A DNA stretch of 64,000 nucleotides from the NCBI GenBank assembly GCA_949152475.1, contig OX424570.1, positions 26,036,694 through 26,100,693 of the forward strand. Reading direction: 5' to 3'. This DNA comes from Terebella lapidaria (Eukaryota > Annelida > Polychaeta > Terebellida > Terebellidae). Positions 49,001 to 57,759 of the stretch are shown in pieces. The number at the start of each line of letters is the position of its first letter. Within the stretch, counting starts at the first letter, position 1. The notes below the pieces were generated by a model. The model was not told the origin of the DNA. It saw nothing but the letters and a program-made list of their open reading frames with translations, and searched no databases. Both the position numbers and the translations under genes were made by a program.

Positions 49001-52000
49001 GTGAAAAAATGTTTTTGCCTAGAAATGGCCCATAATGGATATTAATGCGATTTGGGGCAAAAAATTTTTTTTCGCCGACTTGTCAAAAATTCAAAATGGC
49101 CGCCACACGGGGATCGGCGTTTCAAGGGCAACAAAACTTATACACATCATAAAGGTACATAAGGGGAATCTTTTGAAACAAAAATCTTAAAACTGATCAG
49201 ACAGTTTTCGAGATAAGACAGACAAGGTGCAAATTTGGGCATTTTTCGACCCAAAAAAGGTTTTTTGGTCTATAAATGGCCCAAAATGGATAGTAATGCG
49301 ATTTGGGCCGAAAATTTTTTTTTTGTTGACCCGTCGAAAAATCAAAATAGCCGCCATACGCAGACCAGCGATTCAAGGCCAACCAAACTTATACACATCA
49401 CAGAGGTACATAAGGAGAATCTTTTGAAACAAAAATCTCAAATCTGATCAGACAGTTTTTAAGAAAACGACCGTCAAAGTCCAAAATTAGCTGTTTTTCG
49501 TCAAAAATGGCCGCCATTTTGAAAATAATTCGAAAATCAAAAAACTAAAAAATACCTCCCTCTCGAAATATTTTAAGCATTTTTGTGCAAAATTTCAGGA
49601 AGATTCAATCGTAAACTTTAAAGATATGAATGTTGACGGACGACGGACGACGCCGGACGCCGACGACGACGGACGCAACGCCACGGCAATAGGTTATCGG
49701 ACCAAAGGTCCGGTAACCTAAAAAACAAAATAGCTACATACCTAGTCTAAATCTTTTTTTATAATCACAACAGATACGTGTTACATTATTTTGATTACCT
49801 CTATCGTAATTTGTAAGTCTTTTCCGTAGTTTTCTTCAGTTTCGACCATTTCCAGTATGGCCTCTTTGCGATGTCTCCGTTTTTGATAACAAGCTGCACA
49901 CAAACTGTCAAAGTCACTGCTATCGTCTGCAACTTCCGAAAATGGTGGCAAGACACGCTCATCACAGTCGAAACAGATCTGTTCAAGGGGAACAAATAAA
50001 ATATGTGATACAATAATCAATTGATGAATCATATAAACATACATGTATACAGAGCTGTTCAACAAGCAACGCTAACAAGATTTTAATCATTAAAATTTGG
50101 AAGTAAAAAAGTCTGGTAATTATTTTTAAACAATACTGTTTCTTTTATAGAATCAAAACAAGAATTTACAAAATTCAATAATCTTGGTAATTTCTTTATT
50201 TCTATGTTATTGATATTATGCAAGGACACATGAAGATACATTCAAGATATAAATCACCTGGGAATATTTTTCCGGGGAACGTGACTCCTGACCCACTCCA
50301 CTGTCAGCACGGTCAACCTCCACACCTGATGTCTGCAAACATTTGATAAATTTTACCAAATAAAGAGAGTAAACTTATTTAAACTATTACTGTAAATTAC
50401 TTGACATAATATTTCAAACTTTAGGAAAATTGTAAAAATTGCATTATTGTCATAATGATTTGTTGAGAATTTCTAAAATCAATCACACTGCATATATGTA
50501 ACATTATGACAGGACATTATGACACAAGTATTCACTTATTACAAATGTATCAGAATTACATAGGACCACTGTATTTCCACATGTATGTATTCAATCATAT
50601 CAACACATGCCATGACCTCAAATTTTATGCCAGCGTTCAATTGATGATAAATATATAGATGCCCACTACCACATTGCACTGTCAGCCATGAATATATATA
50701 TATATGCCCACTACCATAAAGCGCATCCTTAGCAATGATTTATACCTTTCTGCGGCCGGAGGGAGCTCTCGGGGGTTTTCCCGCGAGTCGTCTCTCTCTG
50801 CGACTCGCTCTCTGTAAAACAAGCGACAAGCAAGCTTTGGGAGGGGTCCTAACTAGCGGTATGTACACGACAGGCAAAATAAATACAGGCTGGATCATCA
50901 GGATGTAAGGGATAAAATAAACAGACCATACACAGTCATTTTCCAATGCAGGATTGGAGCTTATGTAAATCATACACATGATATATTTATGCATGTAAGC
51001 ATATACATATAATCAATACATGAAAATTGAATGATTTGAGTACCAAATCATGCATGGTACATGTATATTAATTGTTGATTGGAGACCAGACAGCTTGTCA
51101 ATCAATGTATGATATTAAGTAATACATGTAAAACCATATGTGCCAACACCAAAAGCGACCGAAGCACATAACAAAGCTAGCACCATACACCCAACCCATA
51201 CCTTGTACTTGCTGGCTTCGTTGTCATGGTAACCGGCTGGAGGGGCGTCCCCGGAGCCCGACTTCACCCCGCCCAGGAAGCTGAGAATGTCCTCTTTCGA
51301 GTCTCCTCGTCTGAGAGTGTAGAGGCTGTCATCTGCTGAACTCATCACTGAGACACATAAAGAATTAGATGAAAAAAATGATGAGAATTTCACTATTGCA
51401 CAAACGCAATGCACAAGATGTCTGTTACTGGTACCGGTATACATTGTAGTCCTATAACTTCTGAGAATATTACAGACTATAAAACGACAGTTATCTACAG
51501 AACTTCTTAACATGCAAGATTTCAGTAATACACACACACACACACACGCAAAGCTCCAACGAATACATGAATATTCATACTGTACCTGTTTTGTCTGTGT
51601 TGTTGAGGGGGTCGCTCTTGCACATCTTGGGTCGACGATCCTGTTTCCTCTGTCTAACATGCTCTGGGAACATGCCCGATAGATCCGAGGATGACCGCCA
51701 CATTGTTTGGCTGCTTGTACTGCGGTCCAGGTCGCTAACGATCGACAGGTCCTGCAGGGAACGGTCAACGAGGCAGCCGGAATCCGAGATACAAACGTTC
51801 TTCATCAGACTTGGGTTTTCATTTCGGTCATGAGCAAGCTTGTGATGAGGTCTTGTATGTTTTTGTGAGATTTTTGGTGATGATCTTTGAGCGATTTGGA
51901 AGACATCCTCGGTTCCATCTGAGTTTTCAGCATTCGAATCACTTGCGTAATCAGAGGGAATTGTGCTCACGGATTCTGTCCTTTTCAAAACCTCACTGGC

Positions 52001-53882
52001 AATTTTGTTCATGTTAGCTTCTGACTGGCTTCGGAAGAGCGGCAATTTCATGATTCGTTCCTTAACTTTGGTTTTTGATTTTGATTTGATTTGATTTGAT
52101 TTTTTTCGGTTCTTCTTTTGAGAACTCTTTCCCACTTGGCTTATTGCATTCCCAATATCACTTTCACTTTCAAGACGGACATCATTAGAGTCATGCAGAC
52201 ACTCCGAGTGACTTTTCTTCCGTTGTTCCCTCTGCCTAAGCTTGCGTTGATCCTCAGCTGAAGTCACACACTCGCAAGAACTAGCCTTTGGGAGGCTTAC
52301 TTTGACTTCTGGCTTATTTGGCACCTTGAAATCTGACATAGAATGATTACGGACATGTGGGTCATTTTCAAGACCTCCTTCCAGACTCTGTGACCTTTGC
52401 ACTTGACCATGAGAATGACCATCAGTTATCCCAAGGACGGTGTTTCGAGCTGTTCTGTTTTTCTTCTTTTTTCGCTCCTTTGGCACGGGATAGTCTGCCC
52501 CCATGTCAGACCTCTCTTGTTCCGTCTCCATTTCCGCTACTGATCTCCTCTGAGCAACTGTCGTCATCTTGGCATGACTAGACACAGGTTGTGAACACAG
52601 ATTGGTTGGTTCTTCCGAAGTTTCAATGGTCTCTTCCTCCTGAATTGTCTCTACTTTCCGTGCACTCAGCTCCGAGATAGGACGGGAGGATCGAGGGCGA
52701 CCTTTGGCTTTGAACTCCTCAAAAGATGGAATCTTAAAGGCTGACATTGATAGTTGTGATTTTCTGACATCCAGACTCTGAGACACCACACTTTGACCTT
52801 TAAGTGTCTCTTCCAGAGAATTATCCTCTGCTTTCTCATCCTTGCCAGATTTTGACTGAAGATCTTGTAAAAATCCCAAATCTGACGTTGAACAACAGAG
52901 TCTCATACCTTTTGATCTCCCAGGCTGTTTTCTCATTTCAACATTTTCAACTTTCTCGATGTCTTCTTTTGGTAGTTCACAGAGACTTTCCTCTACTTTA
53001 GATGATAATCTTTCACACACCTCCTTCTCAAAGTCGGTTTCCTCAGGATTAAGATGAAGTGACTGTGCTATCCTGTTCCTGAACGCGGGATGTTTCAGGA
53101 GAGATAGAGTCCTGGATCTGGAAGTTGCCATGGACGGTCTATCATTACGGAAGCCAAGGTCACTCATACTCCTACGACTGGGTCTACCCTGTGAGCGACT
53201 TGGCTGTGCAGACTCAAACATAGAGACGCGATATGTTTCCTCATCTGTGGCTGGCATTCGCGGTGGCAATACCCTTTTTGATATAGTTTCAGTTTCAGTT
53301 TTGTCGTCTGAGAAAGGGTCGTCCCCCACAGAACTAATACGCTTTCTTCGCGTTGACACTGATTGCTGAGTACTCTGGCCTGACTTTTCTTCCTGAGACT
53401 TATCCAGTTTTTGTGACCGTCTTTTCTCCGTTGACCTCTCCCGTTTGTTCCCTTCACCGACCTCACATTTCGCCCTTGTATGTACTGAAATCTCCCCACA
53501 GTCACTATCCTGGACTTTCCTGTGGCTCCTGCGAGATTTCTCCACATTTTTACAAGGTTTATCCGAACTTTTCCCGCCGTCACTTCCCGATGAAGGCGAG
53601 TCCAGCGATTCACCTTTCCGAGGCGAGAAACCATTTTTTCTCCCCTCCTCCCAGGCCTGGCTGTTCTGGCGGAGGTGACTGGGCATGTAACCATGGTAAC
53701 CTTGGCCGGTCCGGCGATGTCCATGCCGTTTCTCCAGACTGGGACTCTGCCGCGGACCGCCTGGGACTTCCCGTGGTCCGCTTGGGACTGTCTCCATCAT
53801 TTTCTGGGTATTCGCTCAGTTGCGCAAGTTTTCCTTTTGACCGGTATTCCTCATTGTTTCAGTGTCCACTGCTCAAGGTTAC
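37084..53882 (-). CDS. RhoGEF with long disordered N-terminus, CxxC pair, DH and PH-like domains (13 coding exons, about 1257 aa)
   Basis: Exons, all GT-AG with consistent phases: 53882-51586 (ATG at 53800, after an in-frame stop), 51347-51202, 50811-50746, 50332-50258, 49978-49799, 48303-48148, 47996-47767, 40527-40413, 40178-40077, 39896-39741, 37776-37663, 37551-37453 and 37203-37084 (stop TGA). Residues 1-738 are Ser/Lys/Arg/Glu-rich and look disordered, with repeated MSDLGF/TSDLGF-like pieces. Residues 836-864 hold CFDC and CAAC, a possible zinc site. The DH domain runs from about residue 873 (ETEENYGKDL) through LRRMDLKAFLMLPVQRV and KYPLLLSRIHKAMP to about 1061; its conserved regions are recognisable. 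Residues about 1096-1245 look like a PH domain (FTSVYGLLVTLGK, EHWFHLTKMLV). By family knowledge the DH-PH pair catalyses GDP/GTP exchange on Rho GTPases. I do not recognise the specific orthologue. Bases 53882-53801 are 5' UTR after an acceptor, so an upstream noncoding exon must exist. Confidence 0.88.
37851..39610. mobile_element. 1.7-kb repeat element with internal tandem repeats, copy A
   Basis: Begins AACTAGACGCTTCCGGTCGC and ends TTCGGGGGATACAATA. TGTATCCCCCG near the left end is inverted as CGGGGGATACA at the right end. The interior has a block of about 115-bp repeats (GATGACGAAATTGGAGCCAG) followed by about 120-bp repeats (CAATAATAGACTTAACTAGT), an exact 177-bp direct duplication, a TTTTGGTTGC/GCAACCAAAA hairpin, and a GGACGC microsatellite. 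It lies in a RhoGEF intron between 37776 and 39741. No coding capacity; class unknown. Confidence 0.8.
39011..39363. repeat. 177-bp exact direct duplication inside element copy A
   Basis: The unit beginning TGTCAAAGTAAATATTTTAA occurs at 39011-39187 and again at 39188-39363, apparently without mismatch. Copy B has only one unit, so the event followed the spread of the element. Confidence 0.9.
40757..40993. repeat. DIRS inverted terminal repeat, left copy
   Basis: Matches the reverse complement of 47402-47646 over about 235 bp with scattered mismatches. Shared landmarks are CTCTATAATAAACACTTTGG, the TGCCATTAAATTTTTTAATGGCA hairpin region, and the run from AGTTTCTTGACGAAACTTGA to GACAAAGTAATGG. 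It lies at the 3' end of the element (low coordinate). Confidence 0.9.
41031..41131. repeat. DIRS internal complementary region (ICR)
   Basis: Two abutting pieces. Bases 41031-41089 are an exact 59-bp reverse complement of the left end of the element (40727-40785). Bases 41090-41131 are an exact reverse complement of the right end (47604-47645). The ICR thus joins complements of the two outer ends, the template arrangement by which DIRS-1-type elements are thought to restore their ends through a circular intermediate. Confidence 0.92.
41523..47162 (-). CDS. DIRS element gag-like / tyrosine recombinase long frame (1879 aa)
   Basis: A single uninterrupted frame from ATG 47162; the frame is open a further 20 codons upstream. 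The N-terminus has a Cys cluster (MKCAGCKQF, CWMC, CGLC), like the Cys-rich starts of DIRS gag proteins. A long Ser/Pro/Ala-rich region follows, then LLQQQQQRKRPQQQQQ and an RG-rich stretch. From about residue 860 to 1590 the frame runs opposite the RT frame and is Gly/Ser/Arg-rich, so it is probably not a domain in its own right. The C-terminus is a tyrosine recombinase: GKRRSEL (Arg about 1687), HDVR (His 1817, Arg 1820), Trp 1843 and Tyr 1853 as the likely nucleophile. By family knowledge the recombinase integrates a circular DNA copy. Whether gag and recombinase are really made as one chain is unknown. Confidence 0.85.
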   Translation of the reverse strand: MKCAGCKQFLPKWELHVSCWMCRSLCRPTATCGLCGSWSVDEWSDYLRGLRAVQQERMSKPLPPFPSPSASSSARSRHKQAIQKREEQDLSLLHLISAVSNDLCSSFSLPRFPGPGLPDPGNQYYRGSTASFSIHTLCMTLVNSNPVPPEGSRARGRNMPIDPGYLALSSVRMRPSVSSTRRFNSVNVSICGLQASGAWGYPYPGGRFPALGLPRSSGAAAATAVSTLAGSVPTVPGTREPVLGTREPVPGSRASVPGNQFRPLSSPLFRVSGCGSPRPLSQRSSMGTGFRPGYPLSPRVIVNQWHSRPQTRVTTSIKSSRKSVSFDSNVSFFPQIAEDFEGAEVPSSPLLPGISNPPASSAPMESQATASTSSVDATHSAPAAPSASASVAATSASPSASVSALSVATAPFRTPLSTIPGVSSHFLSRGEFQAEMQAMRAEVMNRLDSFLARQAPDVQRLQAPPAASPSAESSVDLPYSSREDGIVPLPGPSGLVRPKRLREDDLGSQDEEESNNPFKRPWADKLDYVRRLTGEEWPDLASTSPPPAKRARSFTERDLQQPKVPRDALRFPVAPGVRNMLAARVEETAKRGRPQLGLLPAKPKIQDFYSSSLLDAEPSKLQEQEIFSVPKTVSLPWNQLTDFQAALRLGVAVDSSMDWMVHALTLATTSCYEQVMDNENLDRSELADVLHGSVGLLQSLGKAVADKVSLDCTAWWTSELWRRDSVIQRLDLKVPDQLLAKLRGHPVLPESGPASPFLFPVDAHLEVDALKSRQEERDRAKASTDASLMQSKAMERWSRMLLQQQQQRKRPQQQQQSASSGAGSSAVGRGKGKALDRPFRGAPAGGQRGGQRGRGGRGRGRPASPAKPAGAKKSGNTLIFSRGTPTSGRVSKFTRSSKYLGYKRACRRATRRFLASLARPRSQSLDRLHLASGVRSTVRTVSSVDAHSKGFFVASRPGKASGADRRDFGHDSKASGRTSFGQLPGVLQYPVCSSEGFGRLEAGDRSFRSQPLSAYSHLHHGDGGGGKVGYALRGLGRDNRPQGCLFSRAYEEGRQKIPQVLLSGPGVAVSGVAFRSVHRPLDLYDVRSGATGVGPSERHCDLPVSRRLVDQASVPSNFASSGPVGCGFVSVHGLQNQSKKVRFISSSRLRFLGVSISDYLRLCYPDGGTSVKVIRAVPRFLNQGSSASLALAVSDRYISGDREDGASRSLAYAVPPVAASCQLVAGNGGHGPVGSRVRPGRSRPAMVVGPGQFVSGRSIPSASSLQASLYGCQYGGMGSSLGRSRDFGSVVSVTAGRPYQCAGDEGSVSRASALGAPLLGPGGFARHGQFNGRGLRQQAGRDQVHVPVFVDGGDADLVLPPPDYAQGPAHSRLYECVGRSFVSSGPDSGHGVVVVSGSIPGDLSPVGQACSGSVRHEVEYQASDVCVLDPRRSSMGGRRDVPGLGRDVSLCLSSCHSLGQGSSQVQGSSQQDDSHCPTTSTEVVVPGPSGVVGGQPSSTTRLVGSVKTAAVRSLSSSPGHAQATRVALVERCYRKKGFSREVSARIARTNRRSSLAVYQSKWTRFCAWCRGRKVSPFKVTAPVISEFLLEKFKEGKAPSTLAGYRTAIAKTIKPKTGVDFGQDASLSALLNSFVVERPKLRNPVPTWDLSLVLNCLLSDPFEPLERASLKFLTFKTVFLLALASGKRRSELHALDFSKVLWKEDGSAVTLGVIPSFLAKTQLAHTPSMSFSIPSLTSSLGPGLEEDAKLCPVRALRIYVDRTRELHVGKRLLFVAFKKKFSKDIRPATISSWVKKCVLFCYEKSKTKTSGSFRVKAHDVRALASSLAFMNNVALSDVMQACTWASNNTFVSFYCRELTWQDDSGYRLGPVVAAQHKVHL
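42413..44644 (-). CDS. DIRS element reverse transcriptase-RNase H frame (about 743 codons)
   Basis: Open frame in the +1 register relative to the gag frame. RT motifs are clear: GGWRPVIDLSALN, VVTIDLKDAYFHVP (catalytic Asp about 201), LPFGLSTAPWIF and YLDD (265-268). RNase H follows with FTDAS (Asp about 432), NVLEMRA (Glu about 464), ATDNS (Asp about 489) and HIPGYMNVWADRLSR. The C-terminal part (VDLFATRWNTKLP, LYAFPPAILL, LIAPQLPQKSWFP) resembles the region after RNase H in DIRS elements that is sometimes annotated as Dam-methylase-like; I see no methylase motif I would defend. The first codon of the open frame is GTG and the first in-frame ATG is at about codon 131, inside the RT, so expression probably needs frameshifting or another non-standard start. 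Confidence 0.9.
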   Translation of the reverse strand: MGPLQAVSEGGSVDVEVAVADVQLAQQSQQGLRSQVIPSSSLVGPPRLVESPSSLAPVNILDINEPVGARLGGFWPRWRDLGASPWIVSTLRRGFGLRFEQFPPLTLTPRVFSLPHDPERRQALIDEISAMIQKRAVEPVSGSSPGFYSILFVVPKASGGWRPVIDLSALNRYLLIPTFTMETAEVVRSAMPLGAWVVTIDLKDAYFHVPMRRAVRKYLRFFYQGQVWQFRALPFGLSTAPWIFTMCVRELQVLAHRNGIVIYQYLDDWLIRHQCPQTLLRQAQWVVDLCQSMGFKINQKKSDLSPRQDFVFLGYRFRTTSGYVIPTEERRSKLSEQSRGFLTRVPQPASRWQSLIGTLAATEKMVPLGRLHMRSLQLQLHANWSQATGDMAQLVHVSDQVVRDLRWWLDPANLFRGAPFRPPPPSRHLFTDASMEGWGAHWDDQEISGRWSRSQQDDHINVLEMRAVFLALQHWEHHFSDQVVLLATDNSTVVAYVNKQGGTKSMSLCLLTVEMLTWCFHHRITLRARHIPGYMNVWADRLSRRGQIQATEWSLSPVVFRAICHLWDRPAVDLFATRWNTKLPTFVSSIPDDQAWAVDAMSLDWDGMFLYAFPPAILLDKVLAKFKAHRSRMILIAPQLPQKSWFPDLLELLVDSPVPLPDWSDLLKQPRSDRFHQAPGTLKLHAWLLSSDVTERRAFQERCQLGSPELIDDLLWQSTNPSGRDSVLGAVAGRLVLSRSLLL
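46380..46830. repeat. GGTTCCCGGGAACC palindromic repeat array inside the DIRS gag frame
   Basis: Several full or partial GGTTCCCGGGAACC palindromes at 46384-46463 and 46796-46840, plus an 18-bp perfect palindrome GTACTACCGCGGTAGTAC at 46777-46794. In frame, the first group encodes repeated GTREPV-type peptide units. Confidence 0.85.
47402..47646. repeat. DIRS inverted terminal repeat, right copy
   Basis: Reverse complement of the left copy, at the 5' end of the element. Its outermost 42 bp (47604-47645) are reproduced, inverted, in the internal complementary region at 41090-41131. Confidence 0.9.
48456..49720. mobile_element. AGGTCA-rich non-autonomous DNA transposon, diverged full-length copy (1.27 kb)
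   Basis: Same family and orientation as 34583-35624, with matching ends (TTAGCCCAAAGGCTAAGACAGG ... GGTCCGGTAACCTA). It is longer because a segment with AATGGCCCAAAATGGAT is repeated internally. It lies in the RhoGEF intron between the CxxC exon and the next DH exon. Confidence 0.85.
51533..51548. repeat. CA dinucleotide microsatellite
   Basis: A short (CA)n run in the RhoGEF intron after the long first coding exon. Confidence 0.9.
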
Positions 53883-56825
53883 CTGTGAAGAAATGAATAC
53901 AATGAATATTAGTCCAAAATTTCAATATTCATACCACCATATGTTGCTGTTTTGTATTCCTGGAAAGTACCTAAATATTCAATAATGACAAACAATCGTT
54001 GTAGTGTTGTGCACATGAGCACAAATGTCTTTCATTAGTGAAAAACACAACCTGCACAGGCATGAAAGACACCGTAATATATATATACAGTTGTACATTG
54101 AGATTACCAGAAAAAAAACAAACAAAAACTTATATAATATATCAGCCATTCTCCATGCTTTATCATTAACGCCCAGCACTGCCGGCGTACATTGATCATG
54201 TACAAAACTCATTGACACAACATTATGTGAATGTCACCCTGAAGAAAAGCCCGGGTGCACTCGACACAAACACGACAACCGCAATCATCGTAATCCCCTC
54301 GATTGCTAGAATACTAACTGTATTGTTTCTCTGCCGCTTTCATGAGGTAGATTAATTCTGCTGATAATAATTTTTCATTCACATTATGGTATAATGTGTA
54401 CTTATGTGTACAAGTAATTATTACTGCACATTTCAAAGATACAAGGGTCATAATTATGATTATACAAATTATGCAAATGTGAATATTAAACTATATGATT
54501 TTTATTTGGATACTTGGTGCACTGTATTGCACGAAACAATATTCTTTTGATCATAAAACTGAAACAAGTAAAAAATGATAGCCAATGACATGTAGCCCGA
54601 CCCATTGCAGGTGTCATAAACTTACTAATATCACACAAAAAAATTTCTGTCCTTTGACAGCTACTAGTATGCGGGAATCATTGTACTCTGATTTTTCTAA
54701 CATGTTTACACCAGTTTTTGACGATATAATTGCGATGCTAAATGCTATCGTTCTATAACTTTGCATACTTCACCTAGGATTCAAACGGCAAATTTCTACC
54801 AAACTTCAGACTTCTATATAAGTAATTGAAGAAGTTGGCAATCTACCCCAATGTTAAATTTCAGGTCAAAACGGGATCTCGAGAATCTGATAATTTTCGA
54901 GGATTTGTTTCTGTTCAAATCTTTCAGGATTTGACGTATTCTTATAATTTTGGACCAGAAGACCCATTGGGGTTTATTTTACATAAAATGTTGATTTCGA
55001 AAAATTGTACCACTACAAAACTGAGCAACTGCACAAACTTATATGCAGGGCTCAAAAATTGAATGACGGGTCTGAATTTAACATTGGGGTAGATTGCCAA
55101 CTTCTTCAGTTTTCACGATAGAAGTCGGAAATTTGGTAGAAAATTGCCGTTTGACTCCTATGAAGTATAACAAGTTTTAGAATGATACCATTTAGCATCG
55201 CAAAAATATCAGCGAAAAACAGTGTAAACGAGTTAGAAAAATCAGAGTATAAGGTACTTTCATAAACTGTCCCTTGCCTCTGAATGCCTTTTAAACACAT
55301 CAATTAGCATTATATATACATTGTACGGATACATTTATTTTATACAGGTTACAGGTATAATATTATGATTAAAATCTGCAAGTTTGATATTTCTGACATC
55401 ATATAGGTAATTTTCATTAACATGATTTTACTTTTATCACTTCTGCATTGAAATTCCTCAATGTATTGGTACATACAAACTATTAATACCGTGTCTGAAT
55501 ACTTACCAAGGTATGCCCATAACAATATAGTTCTGTCAACAATGTACACGTATTTACGTGTTTGACATGTGTGTGAAAAGCTGATGATACCCAGCATGCC
55601 CACATGTGGAATTTCAACATGTTTAACCTGCATAATTACAACACAATTATATACGTATGCATACATTGCAATCCATTTAGAGCATATGAATAATACATCA
55701 CCATGACAACAGGCAGAAATAACCTTTGACATATACAGGTACATGTATACGACGATACGTACATAACTCTGGGCGTATCACAGGTGAATCTGGAACCTGC
55801 GTACATTTATATACATGTCTTTCTCTGATCTTCGCAAATGATGCCGTGAATAATTTATTAGCATAATAAAGCTTACAACGACCAAACTACAAGTTGACAC
55901 TGCGATGATACGCTGGGGCCCTTCACGAACTGAGAGCAAAAACAACTAAGAAGCCATTCGTGCAAGATTGTGCATGGATTTTGAGTAAATAAAACATCCA
56001 TCTAAGCCCACTTAAACATACTTCAGGCTATCTGACGAAGGCGGCGCTATGTAAAAATACGGGGAGCGCAAACAAAACATTTTTGTTTTTGGTTGTGCAA
56101 ACAATTAGTGTAGGCAACATGGTTAGGGAGCTAGATACCAATATTGACTTCCAAAACAAACAAGTTACATTGGTACATCATGGTATATAGAATTTGAACA
56201 ATTATGATCATCAAATTCTAGTATGATCATTAGTGGCAAGTTCAATTTAATTCTGAGGTTGTGATAATCATAACAAATTTAAAGTGTTTTTATTAGTTCT
56301 TATATGATATTAGATACCAGTTTTATCGAAACCTCTTTGTATTTATAAACCAATGTGACCTTTCTGCCCAAGAATCTACGTCCTTGCACTTACACCGGTC
56401 CTGAAAGGTCTTCTGTTCTTGAACAACACTGGTACATGTATCTATTCATGGAAGAGCAAATAAAATGGAGAGTACAATCTTTGAAAATTCTGAAAAGTAG
56501 GTACTCTTGAAAAATTCGACATCTGATGTCAAATTTACTGGAGTCATCGAATCATTGTTGAGAAGTTTGTTTTGGATATACAGCTTTTACGGGTATAAAT
56601 ACTTTCAGGTGTCAAAAGAAGAGGGCATCTGGTTCAATAACATTGCTTCGTCTGAATTGAGCATCAGAATTTGACTTTGATATTATGGAAAAAACATAAA
56701 AAATGTATAATGTTCATGAATAAAATAAAGGATAAATCTTCTGTTTTCGCATAAAGTTCCTTATAGCTGTTGTGAAATTACATGCAGTTATGGTCAGAGG
56801 GAAATTTTTTAAAGTCAATACCGAA
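53883..56825. other. Upstream flank or 5' intron of the RhoGEF gene
   Basis: The exon beginning at 53882 follows an acceptor (TTTCTTCACAG), so this region is at least partly intron. Apart from the long-TIR MITE at 54684-55249, nothing is recognised. Confidence 0.5.
54684..55249. mobile_element. MITE with about 180-bp terminal inverted repeats
   Basis: Left end TACTCTGATTTTTCTAAC, right end its complement GTTAGAAAAATCAGAGTA. The arms stay complementary for about 180 bp with mismatches, including GCGATGCTAAATG / CATTTAGCATCGC and GAAGAAGTTGGCAATCTACC and its complement. The transcript would fold into one long hairpin. No transposase. Confidence 0.85.
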
Positions 56826-57090
56826 TTGGTCCTAATAGTGGCACGCACCCTATTTTCCCCAAAAATGTTTGATTTTTGTAACCTATAATTTACTTAATTT
56901 CTTTCGAATAAAAGCTTGGGAGAGTTCCAATCCACACATTTATGTTCTTTGAATCATCATAAAGGGGACTGAAAGCCATTGGTATGTTTTTCTGTGATTT
57001 TCTTTAATTTGACCTCAAGTTTGACCTCATTTTTGCGCGCGCTGCTGCAGCAGGTCTTGCTTCAGCTCGCCATGCTACTATTAGGACCAA
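56826..57090. mobile_element. 265-bp MITE with perfect 14-bp TIRs
   Basis: TTGGTCCTAATAGT at the left is exactly inverted at the right (ACTATTAGGACCAA). The interior has TGACCTCAAGTTTGACCTCA and a GCTGCTGCAG block. A second, decayed copy lies at about 62368-62650. Confidence 0.75.
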
Positions 57091-57702
57091 TATACGGTAT
57101 GTGCATTGGGGTTACACTGCACAATAGAGGCGCTAAAATAATCTCCACATCACCGCCAACCGTGAACACCATCGGTAATGTGACCAGAACGCAAATCAAC
57201 TGGGAAAAACGTCTTCACAACTTGGTTTGAACGCAGTATAAGTCGTTATAGATTCAGGGATGAATGTATCCCAGAGATGAATTTATGTGATATTGACCGG
57301 GTTACGGGGTTTGTCAATAAACTACAATCTTCTCACATCTAACATGTGCCTTTGTACATGTATAAAATGGTAAGGAAAGGTGTCAAAATGAATGTTTATG
57401 AATATGATGAATGTGATGACCCAGCCAGAATGGTAAGACCAGGGCAAATAATTCGGGAATTTTGCATGGTTCAATGATGTACATGTACAAATCATTGATA
57501 CATTATAATTGACAAAATCAAACAGATGCAAGTTGACTCAATATCATCCAGGCATCTGACAACAGCCACACTCTGTAATCTTTATGCAATATCAAAGCAT
57601 AAACACACAAAAAGAATATAATCTTCCCTGCTCACCTTATACAATTATAAATAAATATGTGACATTTCAACATTAAATTGACCGACATGTCATAAATATT
57701 AC

Positions 57703-57738
57703 CAGAAACCCATAAGAGATCTCTCTTATGGGTTTCTG
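57703..57738. repeat. 36-bp near-perfect palindrome
   Basis: Two 17-base complementary arms (CAGAAACCCATAAGAGA and its complement) separated by only TC. It sits 21 bp from the left border of repeat element copy B. Confidence 0.95.
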
Positions 57739-57759
57739 ATATTACAGATAGGACATATA

